Shown: in pieces, positions 42,850 through 53,041 of the stretch
Position numbering within the stretch: the stretch's first letter is position 1
How the letters are laid out: each line of letters starts with the position of its first letter
Assembly: GCA_017525225.1 (NCBI GenBank)
Contig: JAFXTB010000152.1
Coordinates: forward strand, 1 to 59,400
DNA: 59,400 bases
Direction of reading: 5' to 3'
DNA from: Kiritimatiellia bacterium
GTDB lineage: Bacteria; Verrucomicrobiota; Kiritimatiellia; RFP12; UBA1067
Notes under the pieces: generated by a model
Told to the model about the DNA's origin: nothing
Databases searched by the model: none
Seen by the model: only the letters and a program-made list of their open reading frames with translations
Made by a program: the position numbers and the translations under genes

Positions 42850-44799
42850 TCAGTTGCCGGGGTTGAACGGGCCCGATCGCTGCACCTCGTCGCAAGCCGC
42901 GTTCCAGGCCTTCTTCAGCTCGAAGAACGCCGAGCCGGCCCGGTTCTCGGTCTGGATGAAGAACACGCGGCAGTGGCCGGTCTTCAGGTTGGCGCGCTGG
43001 TCGGTGCGCATGGCACCCTCATGCCCAAACCAGTCGCCGTAGAGCCACGACCCGACGCAGTACGGCTGCGAAACCCCGGCGGGAGTCTGCTTCACGGAGA
43101 ATATCGAGTCGAACGTCTTGCGGGAGATGATCTGCCGCCCCTTCCACTCGCCGTGGTGCGCGAGCATCTGAGAGAAGCGCACCATGTCCTGCGGCGTGGA
43201 GAAGAGTCCACCCGCCGCGCAAGGCTGCACCTTGGCCTTCCACGGGAAGACTATCTGCCGCGCGCAGTTGTCGGCGGCCTTCCTGAGGGGCTTGTCGTCG
43301 GTGGTATACGCCTTCACCATGCGCGCGATCTGCCCCGCGTTCGGCGTGAAGGTCGTATCGCGCATGCCGAGGGGATCGGTGATCCTCTCGAACACCCACT
43401 TGTCGAACGGCTTGCCGACGGCCACCTCCAGCGCGGCGGCGGCGGTGTCAAGCCATCCGTTGCCGTAAGCGAACGTCTCCCCAGGCTGGAACTTGAGGGG
43501 CGTCTTGGCCATCTGGCGCGCCACCTCCCTGAGCGGCACGTCGCGCTTCACGATCGCAGGCGGCTGGAACCTGGAGCCGCTCGTGTGCGTGACGAGATCC
43601 CGGATGACAAGCGGACGTTTCGGCGGGACGAGCCGCATCGCGCCGTCTTCACCCTTCACCTCCACCTTGATGTCCGCGAACTCCGGCAGATATTTGGACA
43701 CCTCGTCGTCGAGCGACATCTTGCCGTCGTCGATCGCCGCCATGATCGCCGCGCCGGTGAAGGTCTTCGTCATGGAGAATATGGCGAAAACCGTATCGGG
43801 GCGCATTGGAACCTTGTTCTCGATGTCGGCCCAGCCGGCGCAGTCGAACTTGGTGACATAACGGTCGTCGGAGATGACCGACACCACGCCCGCGACACGC
43901 CCCTTTGAGACGTAGTCCTCCAGCACATTGAGGACCTTGTTGGAGGTGGGCGTCCAGATGCCGTCGATCTGCTGCACATGGCGGCGCACGAACTCCAGCT
44001 CCACTGGTCCGGCATCCTTGCTCATGGTGCCGTGGCGGCGGCCGGGGAACGCATGGTATTCAACGTCGCGGTGGCCAAGGGCCTTGAGGCTCGCGTACAG
44101 CAGGCGGTTCTCCTCGGCGCGGCCGAGCCAGTCGATCTCCGGTTCGCCCACGAGAAGGCAGATGGGCGGCAGGTTCGACGCCGCATGGGCGAGCGGCGCC
44201 CACTCGTCGATCTTCGGCAGAAACTGCGGATCGGTGTCGCCCGTGTACTTGCGCACGTTGAAATGCTTCGTCATCTGGCCCGTCTCCGGCATCAGTCCGG
44301 CAAGGTCCGTCGGCTTGTAGCCGTACGGGGCGAGCCACTTCGGATCCATGCCCACCATCGCGGTAAGGTATCCGCCGCCGGAAGACCCGCTCACGAACAC
44401 CTTCTTCGGGTCGCCGCCGTATTCGGAAATGTGCTTCAGCGTCCAGGCTAGGGCTGCGGCGGCGTCGCCCACGGTATCCGTCGGCGTGCCTTCGCTCAGG
44501 AAGCGGTAGCCCACGGAAACGCCGCCGATGCCGTTCTCCGCCTTGCGGCTTATCTGGCAAAAGCCGCCGCGTCCGCCGGCGACGAGCCCACCGCCATGGT
44601 ACCACACCACGACCGGCCAGTTCGTGACGCCGTCGGGGATCATGACGTCCAGCATGCACTTCTTCCTCATGGCGTCGCTGCCCTTGGCCATCACATCGTC
44701 AGGATGGTAGGGTATGTTGCGCACGAAGCGCGCACCGTCGGCCTCAAGCGCCGTAAGAGCCGCCGCACAGGCCATCATGGCCGAAAACGATCTGATCAT
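42850..44799 (-). CDS. Fusion of alpha/beta-hydrolase esterase and beta-lactamase-fold serine hydrolase
   Basis: The protein has 649 residues from ATG 44799 (AAGGAG 10 bases upstream) with a signal peptide (RSFSAMMACAAALTALEA). Residues about 25-275 are an HSL/BD-FAE-type esterase: oxyanion motif HGGG (68-71), nucleophile Ser140 in GSSGGG, His256. Residues about 285-649 are a class-C beta-lactamase/DD-peptidase-fold hydrolase: Ser342-x-x-Lys345 in FSMTKT, Tyr-x-Asn in AYGNGW, and HEG near the end. It is predicted to be secreted or periplasmic and to hydrolyse esters, possibly of acylated glycans. An earlier ATG (44832) is upstream of the ribosome site and less likely. Confidence 0.82.
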   Translation of the reverse strand: MIRSFSAMMACAAALTALEADGARFVRNIPYHPDDVMAKGSDAMRKKCMLDVMIPDGVTNWPVVVWYHGGGLVAGGRGGFCQISRKAENGIGGVSVGYRFLSEGTPTDTVGDAAAALAWTLKHISEYGGDPKKVFVSGSSGGGYLTAMVGMDPKWLAPYGYKPTDLAGLMPETGQMTKHFNVRKYTGDTDPQFLPKIDEWAPLAHAASNLPPICLLVGEPEIDWLGRAEENRLLYASLKALGHRDVEYHAFPGRRHGTMSKDAGPVELEFVRRHVQQIDGIWTPTSNKVLNVLEDYVSKGRVAGVVSVISDDRYVTKFDCAGWADIENKVPMRPDTVFAIFSMTKTFTGAAIMAAIDDGKMSLDDEVSKYLPEFADIKVEVKGEDGAMRLVPPKRPLVIRDLVTHTSGSRFQPPAIVKRDVPLREVARQMAKTPLKFQPGETFAYGNGWLDTAAAALEVAVGKPFDKWVFERITDPLGMRDTTFTPNAGQIARMVKAYTTDDKPLRKAADNCARQIVFPWKAKVQPCAAGGLFSTPQDMVRFSQMLAHHGEWKGRQIISRKTFDSIFSVKQTPAGVSQPYCVGSWLYGDWFGHEGAMRTDQRANLKTGHCRVFFIQTENRAGSAFFELKKAWNAACDEVQRSGPFNPGN

Positions 44800-44862
44800 G
44801 GTGGAAACACTCCTTACTTTCAAGTTGGCCATCGCATAGGCAATGGCCGTCGGTCAACACAA

Positions 44863-44892
44863 AGTATAGCACCTATGGCCGCCCCGCGTCAA
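44863..44892 (-). promoter_or_regulatory. Sigma70-like promoter of the esterase fusion gene
   Basis: The minus strand reads TTGACG (44887-44892), 18 bases, TATACT (44863-44868) with extended TGC. The ATG is about 64 bases downstream of the -10. Confidence 0.6.
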
Positions 44893-44913
44893 GCCGCACG
44901 CCTCGCTACGCAG

Positions 44914-46908
44914 CTATTTGCCCAAGGCCAGACTTACGATCGCATAGCCAAGCGGCGGAAACTTGCAGGCGAGGGCATCGCCTTCGCGGTCAAGCGACAC
45001 GCCGGAACCAATCTCCTGCTTGAACGATTCTGCCTTTGCGCCAAGGGGCAGACGGCCTTCCGCAGCCTCACACCTGCGGTTGACCACTACATACCAGCAG
45101 CGTCCCTCATGGAGCCAGGCGCGCGCGACGATGGCGGAGGGAAGCCCCTTTGCGACAGGGACGTCCTGCGAAAGCAATACGGCCTCCATGCCGCGTATCT
45201 CGCGCGCCACGGAACATACGTCCGCCCACGACGCGGCGAATTCATCCTTGGACATGTACTTGCGCATCGTCGAGAACGAATATGCCAGAATGCCGTTCGC
45301 GCCGCCGGCTATGCCCTGCCAGCACATGTTGCCGAACTCGGCACGGCTCGGCATGCGCAGGACGGAGTCAGGTATGCTGTATCTCTTGATGACCTCGTCC
45401 GAGTGGCACCAGCGCCAGTTGAACGCCTGCGGGATGAACCAGTGCGGACGCATCGAACGCATTGCCGCCTCGACCTCTGTCTGGCGTTCGTAGCACTTTT
45501 CGAAACCGGGAACCGCCCTGTAGCCGATCGGATACGTATCGACCGCCATGAAGTCGAAGCTTGACAGGAACATGTTGGCCGTCTTCGGGCGGCAGAGGCA
45601 TGTCAGCGTTGCGCGTTCAGGGTCGATCTCATGCAGGAACGCATGGACCTCGGCAATGTTTGGCGCATGCGACACCGGTGCTTCGTCGTTCAGGTACCAC
45701 ATGACAAGTGCGGGACTATCGCCTATCTCGGCGTATTTCGCGCGCAACGCTTCCTGCGATTCGGCGAGCGTCTTGTACCTGCTCTTGGCCGAGTAGTCGT
45801 ATCCGTAGATTAAGGAACGGACATCCGTGGCCACAAGTACGCCGATCTTCTCCCATCTGTCGAGCTCCTTCCTTGTCACACTTCCATACTGCATGACGAA
45901 GTTGAAGGGGCTGTCGGCATATATCTTGAAATCTTCATCGCTGATCCGTCCCGTGTACATGCCAAGCGGATAGAACGGCTTGCCGTCCAGCCGCATCCTG
46001 TGGGCGGAATCATACGTGACGCGGCGGCGGAGGGGACGATCCAGACGGGTCAGACGCAGCGACGCCTCACCCAGAGACTTCTCGAGCCCATCCCGGCGCA
46101 ATTCAAACCGGACGATCTGCGAGCCCATTGCCAACCTGCCCACATCGATAGTGAATGACGCTTCCTCTCCGGTCAGCGAATCGGCCGGCATGGTGGTCGT
46201 CTTCCCATCCGCCGTCCGGTATGTCAACCGGGCCATGTAGTTGGAAATGGCGAATCTGGAGACATCAAGATGGAGCGCAACGAGAATGCGGACCTTCCCG
46301 GACGAAACAGTGTCGCGGTAGGCATCCGTGGTCAGGAACTCTACACGCCGGACTTTGCGACCCTCAAGCGTCGCATCGTCGAACTTGACGCGCCCTACGC
46401 AGCCATCCTTCGTAGCCATCAGGAACCCGGCCCTGGCCACATCCGAAGGCATCGGCGCCGTCACGCCCTCGTAGCGCACCCATCCGTCCTTCACTATCCC
46501 GTTGTCGTCGACAGGCTTTCCATAGCATCCGCCCCCCCATACGCCAGAGCGAAGATACCATTCAAGGCCGACCAGGACATCGTTGCCCTTCCCGCTGAAG
46601 CCGTCAGTCTTCACAAGCGCGGTGAAATGGTATGTGCGCCCTGGTTCCAGTTTGACCGACTGGGCCGGGAAGCGATGCCTCTTCGGATCGTCGTTCTCCC
46701 ACACCAGCGCCTTGCCGCCCTGGTAGCCCGTTCCTTCCTCGATCCGTATGTCGGACCCGGAGATGTGACGCCAGAAGTTTGTGCCTTCCTCGAATCCCGG
46801 ATTCTTCAGCATGTTCTCCGCCGCAAGGGCGCATCCCGCCGCAAGGGCGAAGCATGCGAACGGCAGCAGTCCGGGACGACGGCAGAAGTTGCTTTTATCA
46901 CTTGTCAT
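44914..46908 (-). CDS. Secreted CBM plus TIM-barrel glycoside hydrolase (third paralogue)
   Basis: The protein has 664 residues. ATG 46908 has AAGGA 7 bases upstream and starts a signal peptide ending near GCALAAEN; the frame stays open further upstream without coding character. A CBM4/9-like jelly roll (NMLKNPGFEEGTNFW) is followed by a beta-sandwich and a TIM barrel with RLDGKPFYPLGMYTG, WYLNDEAPVS (likely acid/base Glu), VDTYPIGY and QAFNWRWCH. These align motif by motif with the proteins at 11001 and 12957. It is probably co-transcribed with the upstream TIM-barrel gene (26 bases apart). The substrate is unknown. Confidence 0.75.
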   Translation of the reverse strand: MTSDKSNFCRRPGLLPFACFALAAGCALAAENMLKNPGFEEGTNFWRHISGSDIRIEEGTGYQGGKALVWENDDPKRHRFPAQSVKLEPGRTYHFTALVKTDGFSGKGNDVLVGLEWYLRSGVWGGGCYGKPVDDNGIVKDGWVRYEGVTAPMPSDVARAGFLMATKDGCVGRVKFDDATLEGRKVRRVEFLTTDAYRDTVSSGKVRILVALHLDVSRFAISNYMARLTYRTADGKTTTMPADSLTGEEASFTIDVGRLAMGSQIVRFELRRDGLEKSLGEASLRLTRLDRPLRRRVTYDSAHRMRLDGKPFYPLGMYTGRISDEDFKIYADSPFNFVMQYGSVTRKELDRWEKIGVLVATDVRSLIYGYDYSAKSRYKTLAESQEALRAKYAEIGDSPALVMWYLNDEAPVSHAPNIAEVHAFLHEIDPERATLTCLCRPKTANMFLSSFDFMAVDTYPIGYRAVPGFEKCYERQTEVEAAMRSMRPHWFIPQAFNWRWCHSDEVIKRYSIPDSVLRMPSRAEFGNMCWQGIAGGANGILAYSFSTMRKYMSKDEFAASWADVCSVAREIRGMEAVLLSQDVPVAKGLPSAIVARAWLHEGRCWYVVVNRRCEAAEGRLPLGAKAESFKQEIGSGVSLDREGDALACKFPPLGYAIVSLALGK

Positions 46909-46934
46909 GGCTGTTTCCTTTTCTAGAATCGGTC

Positions 46935-48467
46935 TCACCTCTTCACCGTAACCCTGCCGAGCGGATAGCGGCGGTTCCGGCCGTTGGGGAGCGGCAGGGC
47001 TATCTCGGGCGTCCCCTGCGGCGACCCAACCGACACGCAGAGCGTATAGACGCCCGGCGCGAGCATGTCGAACGCCGTCTCCTTCACACGGCCCTGGCTG
47101 CGCAGGACCTGCAGCACCTGGTCGTTCCACGGCGGAATCGGCGCGTGATGCCCCCAGCGGCAGGATGTGCGCGCCGTGACCGGCCGTTCGCCATCCTCGA
47201 GCGTTGGCGCAAGCGCGGCGAAGTCGAACGACGGATCCGTCACGGACCACGCCACCGCGTCGTCGTCAGTCGTCAGCGACCACGAGAGCGATGCCCGCAC
47301 GTTGAAAGGCAGCGGAGCAACGCCTGCGTTCACCCACGTCGATGCGATCTCGAAGCGGGAACCTGCCTTCACCTCGTCCGGGAATGTCACCTCCTTCAGC
47401 ACGAAGCGGTAGCCAAGGCGAAGGTTCATCTCGTGTATCTCCTTGGCGTGCTCCTTCATTACGACGTCCGGGAAGCCATGGATCGTGAAGTAGCTCGCCT
47501 GGTGCGCCACCACCGACTCCAGCAGACGGTCCTTGCGCCAGTTGCCTCGTCCAGAGCACATCTCGAAATGGCCGGTCTCCAGCACCACCGGCAGGCGGTG
47601 CACGGCGGCGTTGCGTCCCCAGTGCGAATGGTACCACCCGTACTGGGAGCACATGAGCGAATCGTCGCGGAAGCCGATGCCGCGCTCGTGCGCCCACTCC
47701 ATCAGGGGCGACTTGGCCACCTTGCTACCGCTTCCCGCAACGTCGTCGGAGATCACGAGGTATGTGCGCGGCAGGCATGCGCGGTGCAGGTCCATGTGCA
47801 GCTTCGCAATGCGTTCCGTCTCCTTTGGCGACAGCTTGCAGGTGCGGCCGGTGTGCCCTTCGCCGTACATACCGAAACTGCCCACGTCGACAAACGCCAC
47901 GGATGGGTCGCCGTCGTAGCGGGCCGCGAAAGCCTTGAGGAACCGCGTAAGCTTGTCTAGAAAGATGGGATCGTCGTAGGTCGGCTCCCAGCGCTTCGCG
48001 GGCGTGGAGATGCCCTCCTTGCCGCCGACGTAGTCGAACCAGATGCCCTTCGCGCCCGCCTCGCGCACCCAGTCGGGGGTGGCGTTCTCCGTCTGGTTAC
48101 AGCAGATGATGCGGAAGGCGATCTTCTTGCCGGCGGCGATCCAGTTCTGGGCGAGCGAGTCGAAGATGTCCCAGTTGAATCTGCCCTCCTGCGGTTCGAC
48201 ATCGTTCCAGAGGACGCGCAGGTAGGCCGTGCTTGTGCCCGGGAACCAGTCGAGCACATCGCCCGGCTTCGTGTACATCCCGTAGGCCCATAGGCGGTTG
48301 GAATAGTGGTAGTACACCATTCCCATGCCGGGGTTCACGAGCGCATCCTCGGTGGCCGGCGGACGCACCGTCGCGGCATTGGCGAAGGCCGCCGCCATCG
48401 CCGCCATTGCAAGCTGCCACCCGCGGCATGTGGACAGCCGCGCCAAAGGTGATCTGTGGACATTCAT
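46935..48467 (-). CDS. Secreted DUF4832-like TIM-barrel protein
   Basis: The protein has 510 residues from ATG 48467 (GGAG 9 bases upstream) with a signal peptide (QLAMAAMAAAFANAATV). The N-terminal barrel begins DALVNPGMGMVYYHYSNRLW, with YLRVLWNDVEPQEGRFNWDI, which resembles GH42/GH5-like barrels. VDVGSFGMYGEGHTG carries a candidate catalytic Glu. The C-terminal 150 residues form a beta-sandwich of DUF4832 type (IHEMNLRLGYRFVLKEVTFP, STWVNAGVAPLPF). I infer a glycoside-hydrolase-related role. Its first residues (MNVHRS) resemble the start of the gene at 11001. Confidence 0.68.
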   Translation of the reverse strand: MNVHRSPLARLSTCRGWQLAMAAMAAAFANAATVRPPATEDALVNPGMGMVYYHYSNRLWAYGMYTKPGDVLDWFPGTSTAYLRVLWNDVEPQEGRFNWDIFDSLAQNWIAAGKKIAFRIICCNQTENATPDWVREAGAKGIWFDYVGGKEGISTPAKRWEPTYDDPIFLDKLTRFLKAFAARYDGDPSVAFVDVGSFGMYGEGHTGRTCKLSPKETERIAKLHMDLHRACLPRTYLVISDDVAGSGSKVAKSPLMEWAHERGIGFRDDSLMCSQYGWYHSHWGRNAAVHRLPVVLETGHFEMCSGRGNWRKDRLLESVVAHQASYFTIHGFPDVVMKEHAKEIHEMNLRLGYRFVLKEVTFPDEVKAGSRFEIASTWVNAGVAPLPFNVRASLSWSLTTDDDAVAWSVTDPSFDFAALAPTLEDGERPVTARTSCRWGHHAPIPPWNDQVLQVLRSQGRVKETAFDMLAPGVYTLCVSVGSPQGTPEIALPLPNGRNRRYPLGRVTVKR

Positions 48468-48535
48468 CCTGGTTTTCTCCGTTGATTCTGCATCAAGCCG
48501 CAAAAGACGCCCGGATGGGAACGGGAAGCCTCCCT

Positions 48536-49206
<671 letters not shown>

Positions 49207-49210
<4 letters not shown>

Positions 49211-50436
49211 TTGTTCAGCGCCTCCACGGGATTCTTTGACGCCGCCAGGAACGCTGGCACGAGCGAAGCCAGAAGACCGAACACGAACACTATCACGACG
49301 ACCCACGCGATGTCCGCCGCCACGATGCGATACGGGATCGAATCGAGACCGTAGACCGCCTTCGGGAACACCTCGATGCCGAAGCGCGCAAGCTGCTCCA
49401 CGAGGTTCTGCAGGTTCTTCAGCACGGCGTACGCCGCCCCGAGTCCGAGCAGCGTGCCGGTGGTGCACTGGATGAGGCCATGCACCACGAAGGCCATCAT
49501 TATCTTGCCCTTCGGGAAGCCCAGCGCCTTCATGAGACCGATCTCGGAGGTCTTCTGGACCGTCAGGACGAGAAGCGTGTTCATCACGCAGAATATGGCG
49601 ACGACTGTGATGAGCATCAGCAGCAGCGCCGTCATGTTCTTCTCCACCGCGAGGGCGTTGAATATCTCGCGGTCGGCCTCCTGCCAGGTCACGAGCCGGC
49701 ATGCTGGCGCGATCGCACGCACCTGGCTGCAGAGCGCGGAGAACTTCTCGCGGTCGGCAGGATCAGAGGTCTTCAGGTGTATCGCGTATACGCCCTTCTC
49801 CACGCCCATCAGCTCGCGCAGGTTGGCGAGCGAGGCGACAGCGTAGCCGGAATCGTAGTCGCGCTGTCCTGAAGAGTAGATGCCGGTGACGGTCCACTTG
49901 CAAGGAAGGTATATCTCGTCGCGGGCGACAAGCGTCTTCGGCGAATATACCGTGACCTTGTCGCCTGTCCAGACGCCGAGGCGCCTGGCCAGATCCACTC
50001 CAAGCACTATGGAGTCGCCCTCGAGGTCGTAGGAGCCGGCACGCGGTGCGCCGATCCTGTAGGCGGTGGAGAATCGGTCCGGATCGACGCCGAGTATGAC
50101 CGGCGCGGCGACACGGCCACGGAACTCCAGGAGCGCACGCGTGTCGATCTCAGGTGTCACGGCGATGACGCCATCGATGGCGGCAAGCTTCTCCGCAAGG
50201 GCGTCCTCGTCCTTTACAAGGTTGCCGCCGCCATAGCCCGCGGTCAGCGAGATGTGGGGCTTGAAGTCGAGTATCTTCTCCTGCCACAGATCGCCAAAGC
50301 CCGTCATCACCGCGCGCACGATGATGACGACCGCCACACCCAGCAGAACCCCGAGCACCGACACGCAGGTTATGACCGAGGTCACCGAGCGTTTCGGCTT
50401 GAGATACTTCAGCGCGAGAAAAAGCGAGAAAGGCAT
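49207..50436 (-). CDS. lolC: LolC/LolE-family lipoprotein-releasing permease
   Basis: The protein has 409 residues. One N-terminal membrane segment (SVITCVSVLGVLLGVAVVII) is followed by a large periplasmic domain (about residues 45-260) and three C-terminal segments in an FtsX fold (LMLITVVAIFCVMNTLLVLT, GTLLGLGAAYAVL, IAWVVVIVFVFGLLASLVPA). It ends SKNPVEALNK, typical of LolC/E. Only one permease gene is here, so a homodimer or a LolF-like arrangement is possible. It starts 6 bases after the ExbD stop with no clear Shine-Dalgarno, so coupling is likely. Confidence 0.85.
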
Positions 50437-50442
50437 TAAGGG

Positions 50443-50835
50443 CTATAGGCTGAAGATGGACAGATTGTGCATGCCATACTGGTTGCAGGCATCCAGGACG
50501 TCCACCAGGCGGCCATGCGGCGAATCCATCGTGCACCTTATCAGCACCGTTGCGTTCTTTGAAGTGGCGGAAAGCTGCTTGAGGTTGCTCCTGAGCTCGT
50601 TCATGCGCACTCCGCGCCCGTTGAAGATCAGGCCCGAATAGCCGATGTCGATCTTTATCTGGGTGTCGTTCGACTCGGACGAGGACGACTGGTTCGGCGC
50701 CGGACGGTTCGCGTTCAGCTTCGAATAGATGTCCTCCTGCTTGATCGTGACGACGAAGAAGATCATCAGCTGGAAGACGACGTCGATCATCGGCGTCATC
50801 TCGGCCTTGGGATTTTCCTGTGGTTTGCGTGCCAT
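50443..50835 (-). CDS. exbD: ExbD/TolR-family biopolymer transport protein (second copy)
   Basis: The protein has 130 residues from ATG 50835 (GAGGG 7 bases upstream; a TTG six bases earlier is less likely). A short cytosolic tail precedes MTPMIDVVFQLMIFFVV, the single membrane segment with the conserved proton-carrying Asp of ExbD/TolR. A periplasmic domain of about 100 residues follows. It works with ExbB to use the proton gradient for outer-membrane or cell-wall tasks. It is 11 bases after the first exbD. Confidence 0.88.
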   Translation of the reverse strand: MARKPQENPKAEMTPMIDVVFQLMIFFVVTIKQEDIYSKLNANRPAPNQSSSSESNDTQIKIDIGYSGLIFNGRGVRMNELRSNLKQLSATSKNATVLIRCTMDSPHGRLVDVLDACNQYGMHNLSIFSL

Positions 50836-50846
50836 TTCCAATCCCT

Positions 50847-51278
50847 CTACTTCTGCGGTTTCTTATGCTCGGCGATGGCCACGAACGAGAGCTTCCACAC
50901 TCCCTGCGCGGCGCAGATGTTCATCACGCGGGCCACATGCCTGTGCGGCGCCTTCTGGTCGGCGCGGATCATGCACGGGAAGTCCGGCCCGAACTTCGCC
51001 TTGCGTTCGCGAATCTTCGCCGCGAGCATCTGGTCTGTAAGCGTGATGTTCGAGAGCGACACTCGCCCCGTCTTGGCGACGTCGATCGTCAGCTGGGAGG
51101 GCGGCAGCTCGTCCTGCGTGAGCACGATGCCGTGGCTGCCATCCTCCAGCTTGATGGTCGTATCCTTGTCGTCGGTCATCTTAAGGGTGACGACGAAGAA
51201 GATGATCAGCTGGAACACGACGTCGATCATCGGCGTCATGTCCAGCGAGGCATCTTCGTTGTTCGGCTTTTTGGCCAT
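50847..51278 (-). CDS. exbD: ExbD/TolR-family biopolymer transport protein (first copy)
   Basis: The protein has 143 residues with MTPMIDVVFQLIIFFVV as membrane segment, almost identical there to the second copy, and a different periplasmic domain (QLTIDVAKTGRVSLSNITLT, ICAAQGVWKLSFVAIAEHKK). Two unlike ExbD in a row suggest a hetero-oligomeric stator. It lies 15 bases after exbB. Confidence 0.88.
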   Translation of the reverse strand: MAKKPNNEDASLDMTPMIDVVFQLIIFFVVTLKMTDDKDTTIKLEDGSHGIVLTQDELPPSQLTIDVAKTGRVSLSNITLTDQMLAAKIRERKAKFGPDFPCMIRADQKAPHRHVARVMNICAAQGVWKLSFVAIAEHKKPQK

Positions 51279-51293
51279 TGGCTGGTTCCGTTA

Positions 51294-52142
51294 TCAGGCC
51301 TGAGCCGTGTCGCCGCCCTCGACCTCGACGTTGCGGAGGTCCTTGATGAGCTCCATCGTAAGGGCCGTCATGCGCAGGATGAGGCGGTTGGCGTTGTTGC
51401 GGATCGAGTAGAAGAGCGTCAGCGCGGGGATGGACACCACAAGGCCGCCGGCCGTCGTCCACAGTGCCTGGGAGATGTTGCCGGCCAGGGCGCCGATATC
51501 GGGCACGCCCGAAGCGAGGGTTGCGAAGCACATGATCATGCCTTGCACCGTACCGAGCAGTCCGAGCGACGGGGCGAGGTTGGAGCACACGGAGATCCAT
51601 GTGAGGCGCTGCATGATGCGCTCGGTCTCGAGGTCGGCAGCGGAGTTGACGGCCTCCTGGATGATGTCGTAGCCCTCCTCCACGTGCTGGAAGGCCGCCG
51701 CAAGGATGTTGGCCATCGGGCTGGGCTCCGATTCGCAGGCCTTCAAGGCCTTCATCACGTCGCCCTCGGCCATGGCGCCCTGGACGTTGTTGATGAGCGA
51801 CTGCGGCATGAGCTTCTGCGGACGGATGAGCACCCAGCAGTCAACCACGAAGTAGAGCGCCGCCGCGCCGTCGCCGAAGAGCGCGAACCAGAGGATCACG
51901 CCGAGCGCGCCCGAGCCGAACACGATGTCGAGGAATCCGCCGCCGCCGCCGGACTTCTGCTGGGTGTCGGTCACTTCCTTGCCGGAGGCATCCACAAGCC
52001 CTGTTCCGCCCGAGGCCTGCTGCGCCGCCGGGGCCGCGGCGGGCGCCGCGTCCTGGGCCATCGTGATCGTCGCCGTCAACGGGGCTCCCACGAGCCCGAT
52101 GAGGAGAATCGCCGCCATTACAGTCTTCTGCATCTTCTTCAT
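51294..52142 (-). CDS. exbB: ExbB/TolQ/MotA-family proton channel with N-terminal signal peptide
   Basis: The protein has 282 residues with AAGGA 7 bases before the ATG. Residues 1-29 are a signal peptide (AAILLIGLVGAPLTATITMA), then an Ala/Gln/Gly-rich linker to about residue 72. Three membrane segments follow (about 75-105, 185-210 and 220-245), with the conserved APSLGLLGTVQGMI and TTAGGLVVSIPALTLFY. The extra exported N-terminal part is a variation on classical ExbB and is common in Planctomycetes/Verrucomicrobia-type operons. It forms the channel driven by the two ExbD proteins. Confidence 0.88.
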   Translation of the reverse strand: MKKMQKTVMAAILLIGLVGAPLTATITMAQDAAPAAAPAAQQASGGTGLVDASGKEVTDTQQKSGGGGGFLDIVFGSGALGVILWFALFGDGAAALYFVVDCWVLIRPQKLMPQSLINNVQGAMAEGDVMKALKACESEPSPMANILAAAFQHVEEGYDIIQEAVNSAADLETERIMQRLTWISVCSNLAPSLGLLGTVQGMIMCFATLASGVPDIGALAGNISQALWTTAGGLVVSIPALTLFYSIRNNANRLILRMTALTMELIKDLRNVEVEGGDTAQA

Positions 52143-52208
52143 TTTTGTTTCCTTGGTTTGGGTTGAGATTGTTTCTTCTTACCTTAAAGGCTCCGTCTGC
52201 TCATGCGC

Positions 52209-53015
52209 CTACTTCATGGCCCACTGCGAATTGGGATAGAGCTTCTTCAGCTCGCCGCGCATGGACTCCGCCCTGCCGCTCTGGCCGAGCTTCTCGAAGC
52301 AGCCCGCCGCCTTGTAGAGGGCCTCGGGCCTCAGCTGCGCCGCCACTGGCGCATCCGTGTACATCAGTACGACGCGCAGGTATCCGTCCGCCAGCGCCTT
52401 CCTTGCCGCGTCGGCCGTCTCGCCGCCTTCATGCATGATGATGTCGCCGCGCAGGGTGAACGCGGCACCGCTGGAGAAGCGGTCACCCGATGCCGCGGCC
52501 TTCGCGAGCGCAGCCTCGAGCTTCTGCTTCTGGTTGAGCTTCAGCAGCGCCTGCCAGTACGCCGGGGCGAGCTCGCCCACGAACGCGGCGCCGGGATCGG
52601 CTGCGATGATGGCCTGGGCGGACTTGAGCGCGTCCTCGCCGCGGTTGGCCGCGAGATACGCGTCCACGAGGTAGCGGCCGGCCACCTTGTCCCACTGCAG
52701 ATGGGAATATTCCTTCACGATGCCCTGCAGCACGCCGATAGCGGCAGTGCCCTGCCCCTTCTGCACCTGCGCTATGGCGGCGTCGATGTTGGCTGGCTTG
52801 GCGATGTCCAGCCCGATGACGTCGGAGGCCGGAACCTCCACGTCTATGACCGCATTGCCCTGCTTCTGCGAGATCGTGTACGACTTGGACCTGTGGTTCC
52901 ACTTCACGATGCCAGTCTTCTGGTCCCCTTCCGTGGACACCGTACCCTGTATCACGGCCGGAAACGCCGTGGCGGCCGCCAGGGCCGAAACCGCAATCAA
53001 CAGAATTTTTCGCAT
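52209..53015 (-). CDS. Exported TPR-like protein of the ExbBD operon
   Basis: The protein has 268 residues with AAAGG 8 bases before the ATG and a signal peptide (ILLIAVSALAAATAFPAV). A short beta region (residues about 20-75) is followed by helical TPR-like repeats (AAIGVLQGIVKEY, DALKSAQAIIAADPGAAF, RPEALYKAAGCFEKLGQSGR). The likely role is a periplasmic adaptor for the ExbBD complex. It is 66 bases upstream of exbB and 26 bases after the large TPR gene. Confidence 0.75.
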   Translation of the reverse strand: MRKILLIAVSALAAATAFPAVIQGTVSTEGDQKTGIVKWNHRSKSYTISQKQGNAVIDVEVPASDVIGLDIAKPANIDAAIAQVQKGQGTAAIGVLQGIVKEYSHLQWDKVAGRYLVDAYLAANRGEDALKSAQAIIAADPGAAFVGELAPAYWQALLKLNQKQKLEAALAKAAASGDRFSSGAAFTLRGDIIMHEGGETADAARKALADGYLRVVLMYTDAPVAAQLRPEALYKAAGCFEKLGQSGRAESMRGELKKLYPNSQWAMK

Positions 53016-53041
53016 TGCTTTAACCTTTCATGTTGTAAATG

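Noticed and set aside
44700-44725. A TGGTAGGG word in the esterase fusion gene
   Set aside because: It lacks the following self-complementary stem and the leading CTGG context, so it is not counted as a hairpin-family copy.
48468-48535. Possible terminator between lolD and the DUF4832-like gene
   Set aside because: Only 4-bp stems with no clean T-run; read-through into the next genes cannot be excluded.
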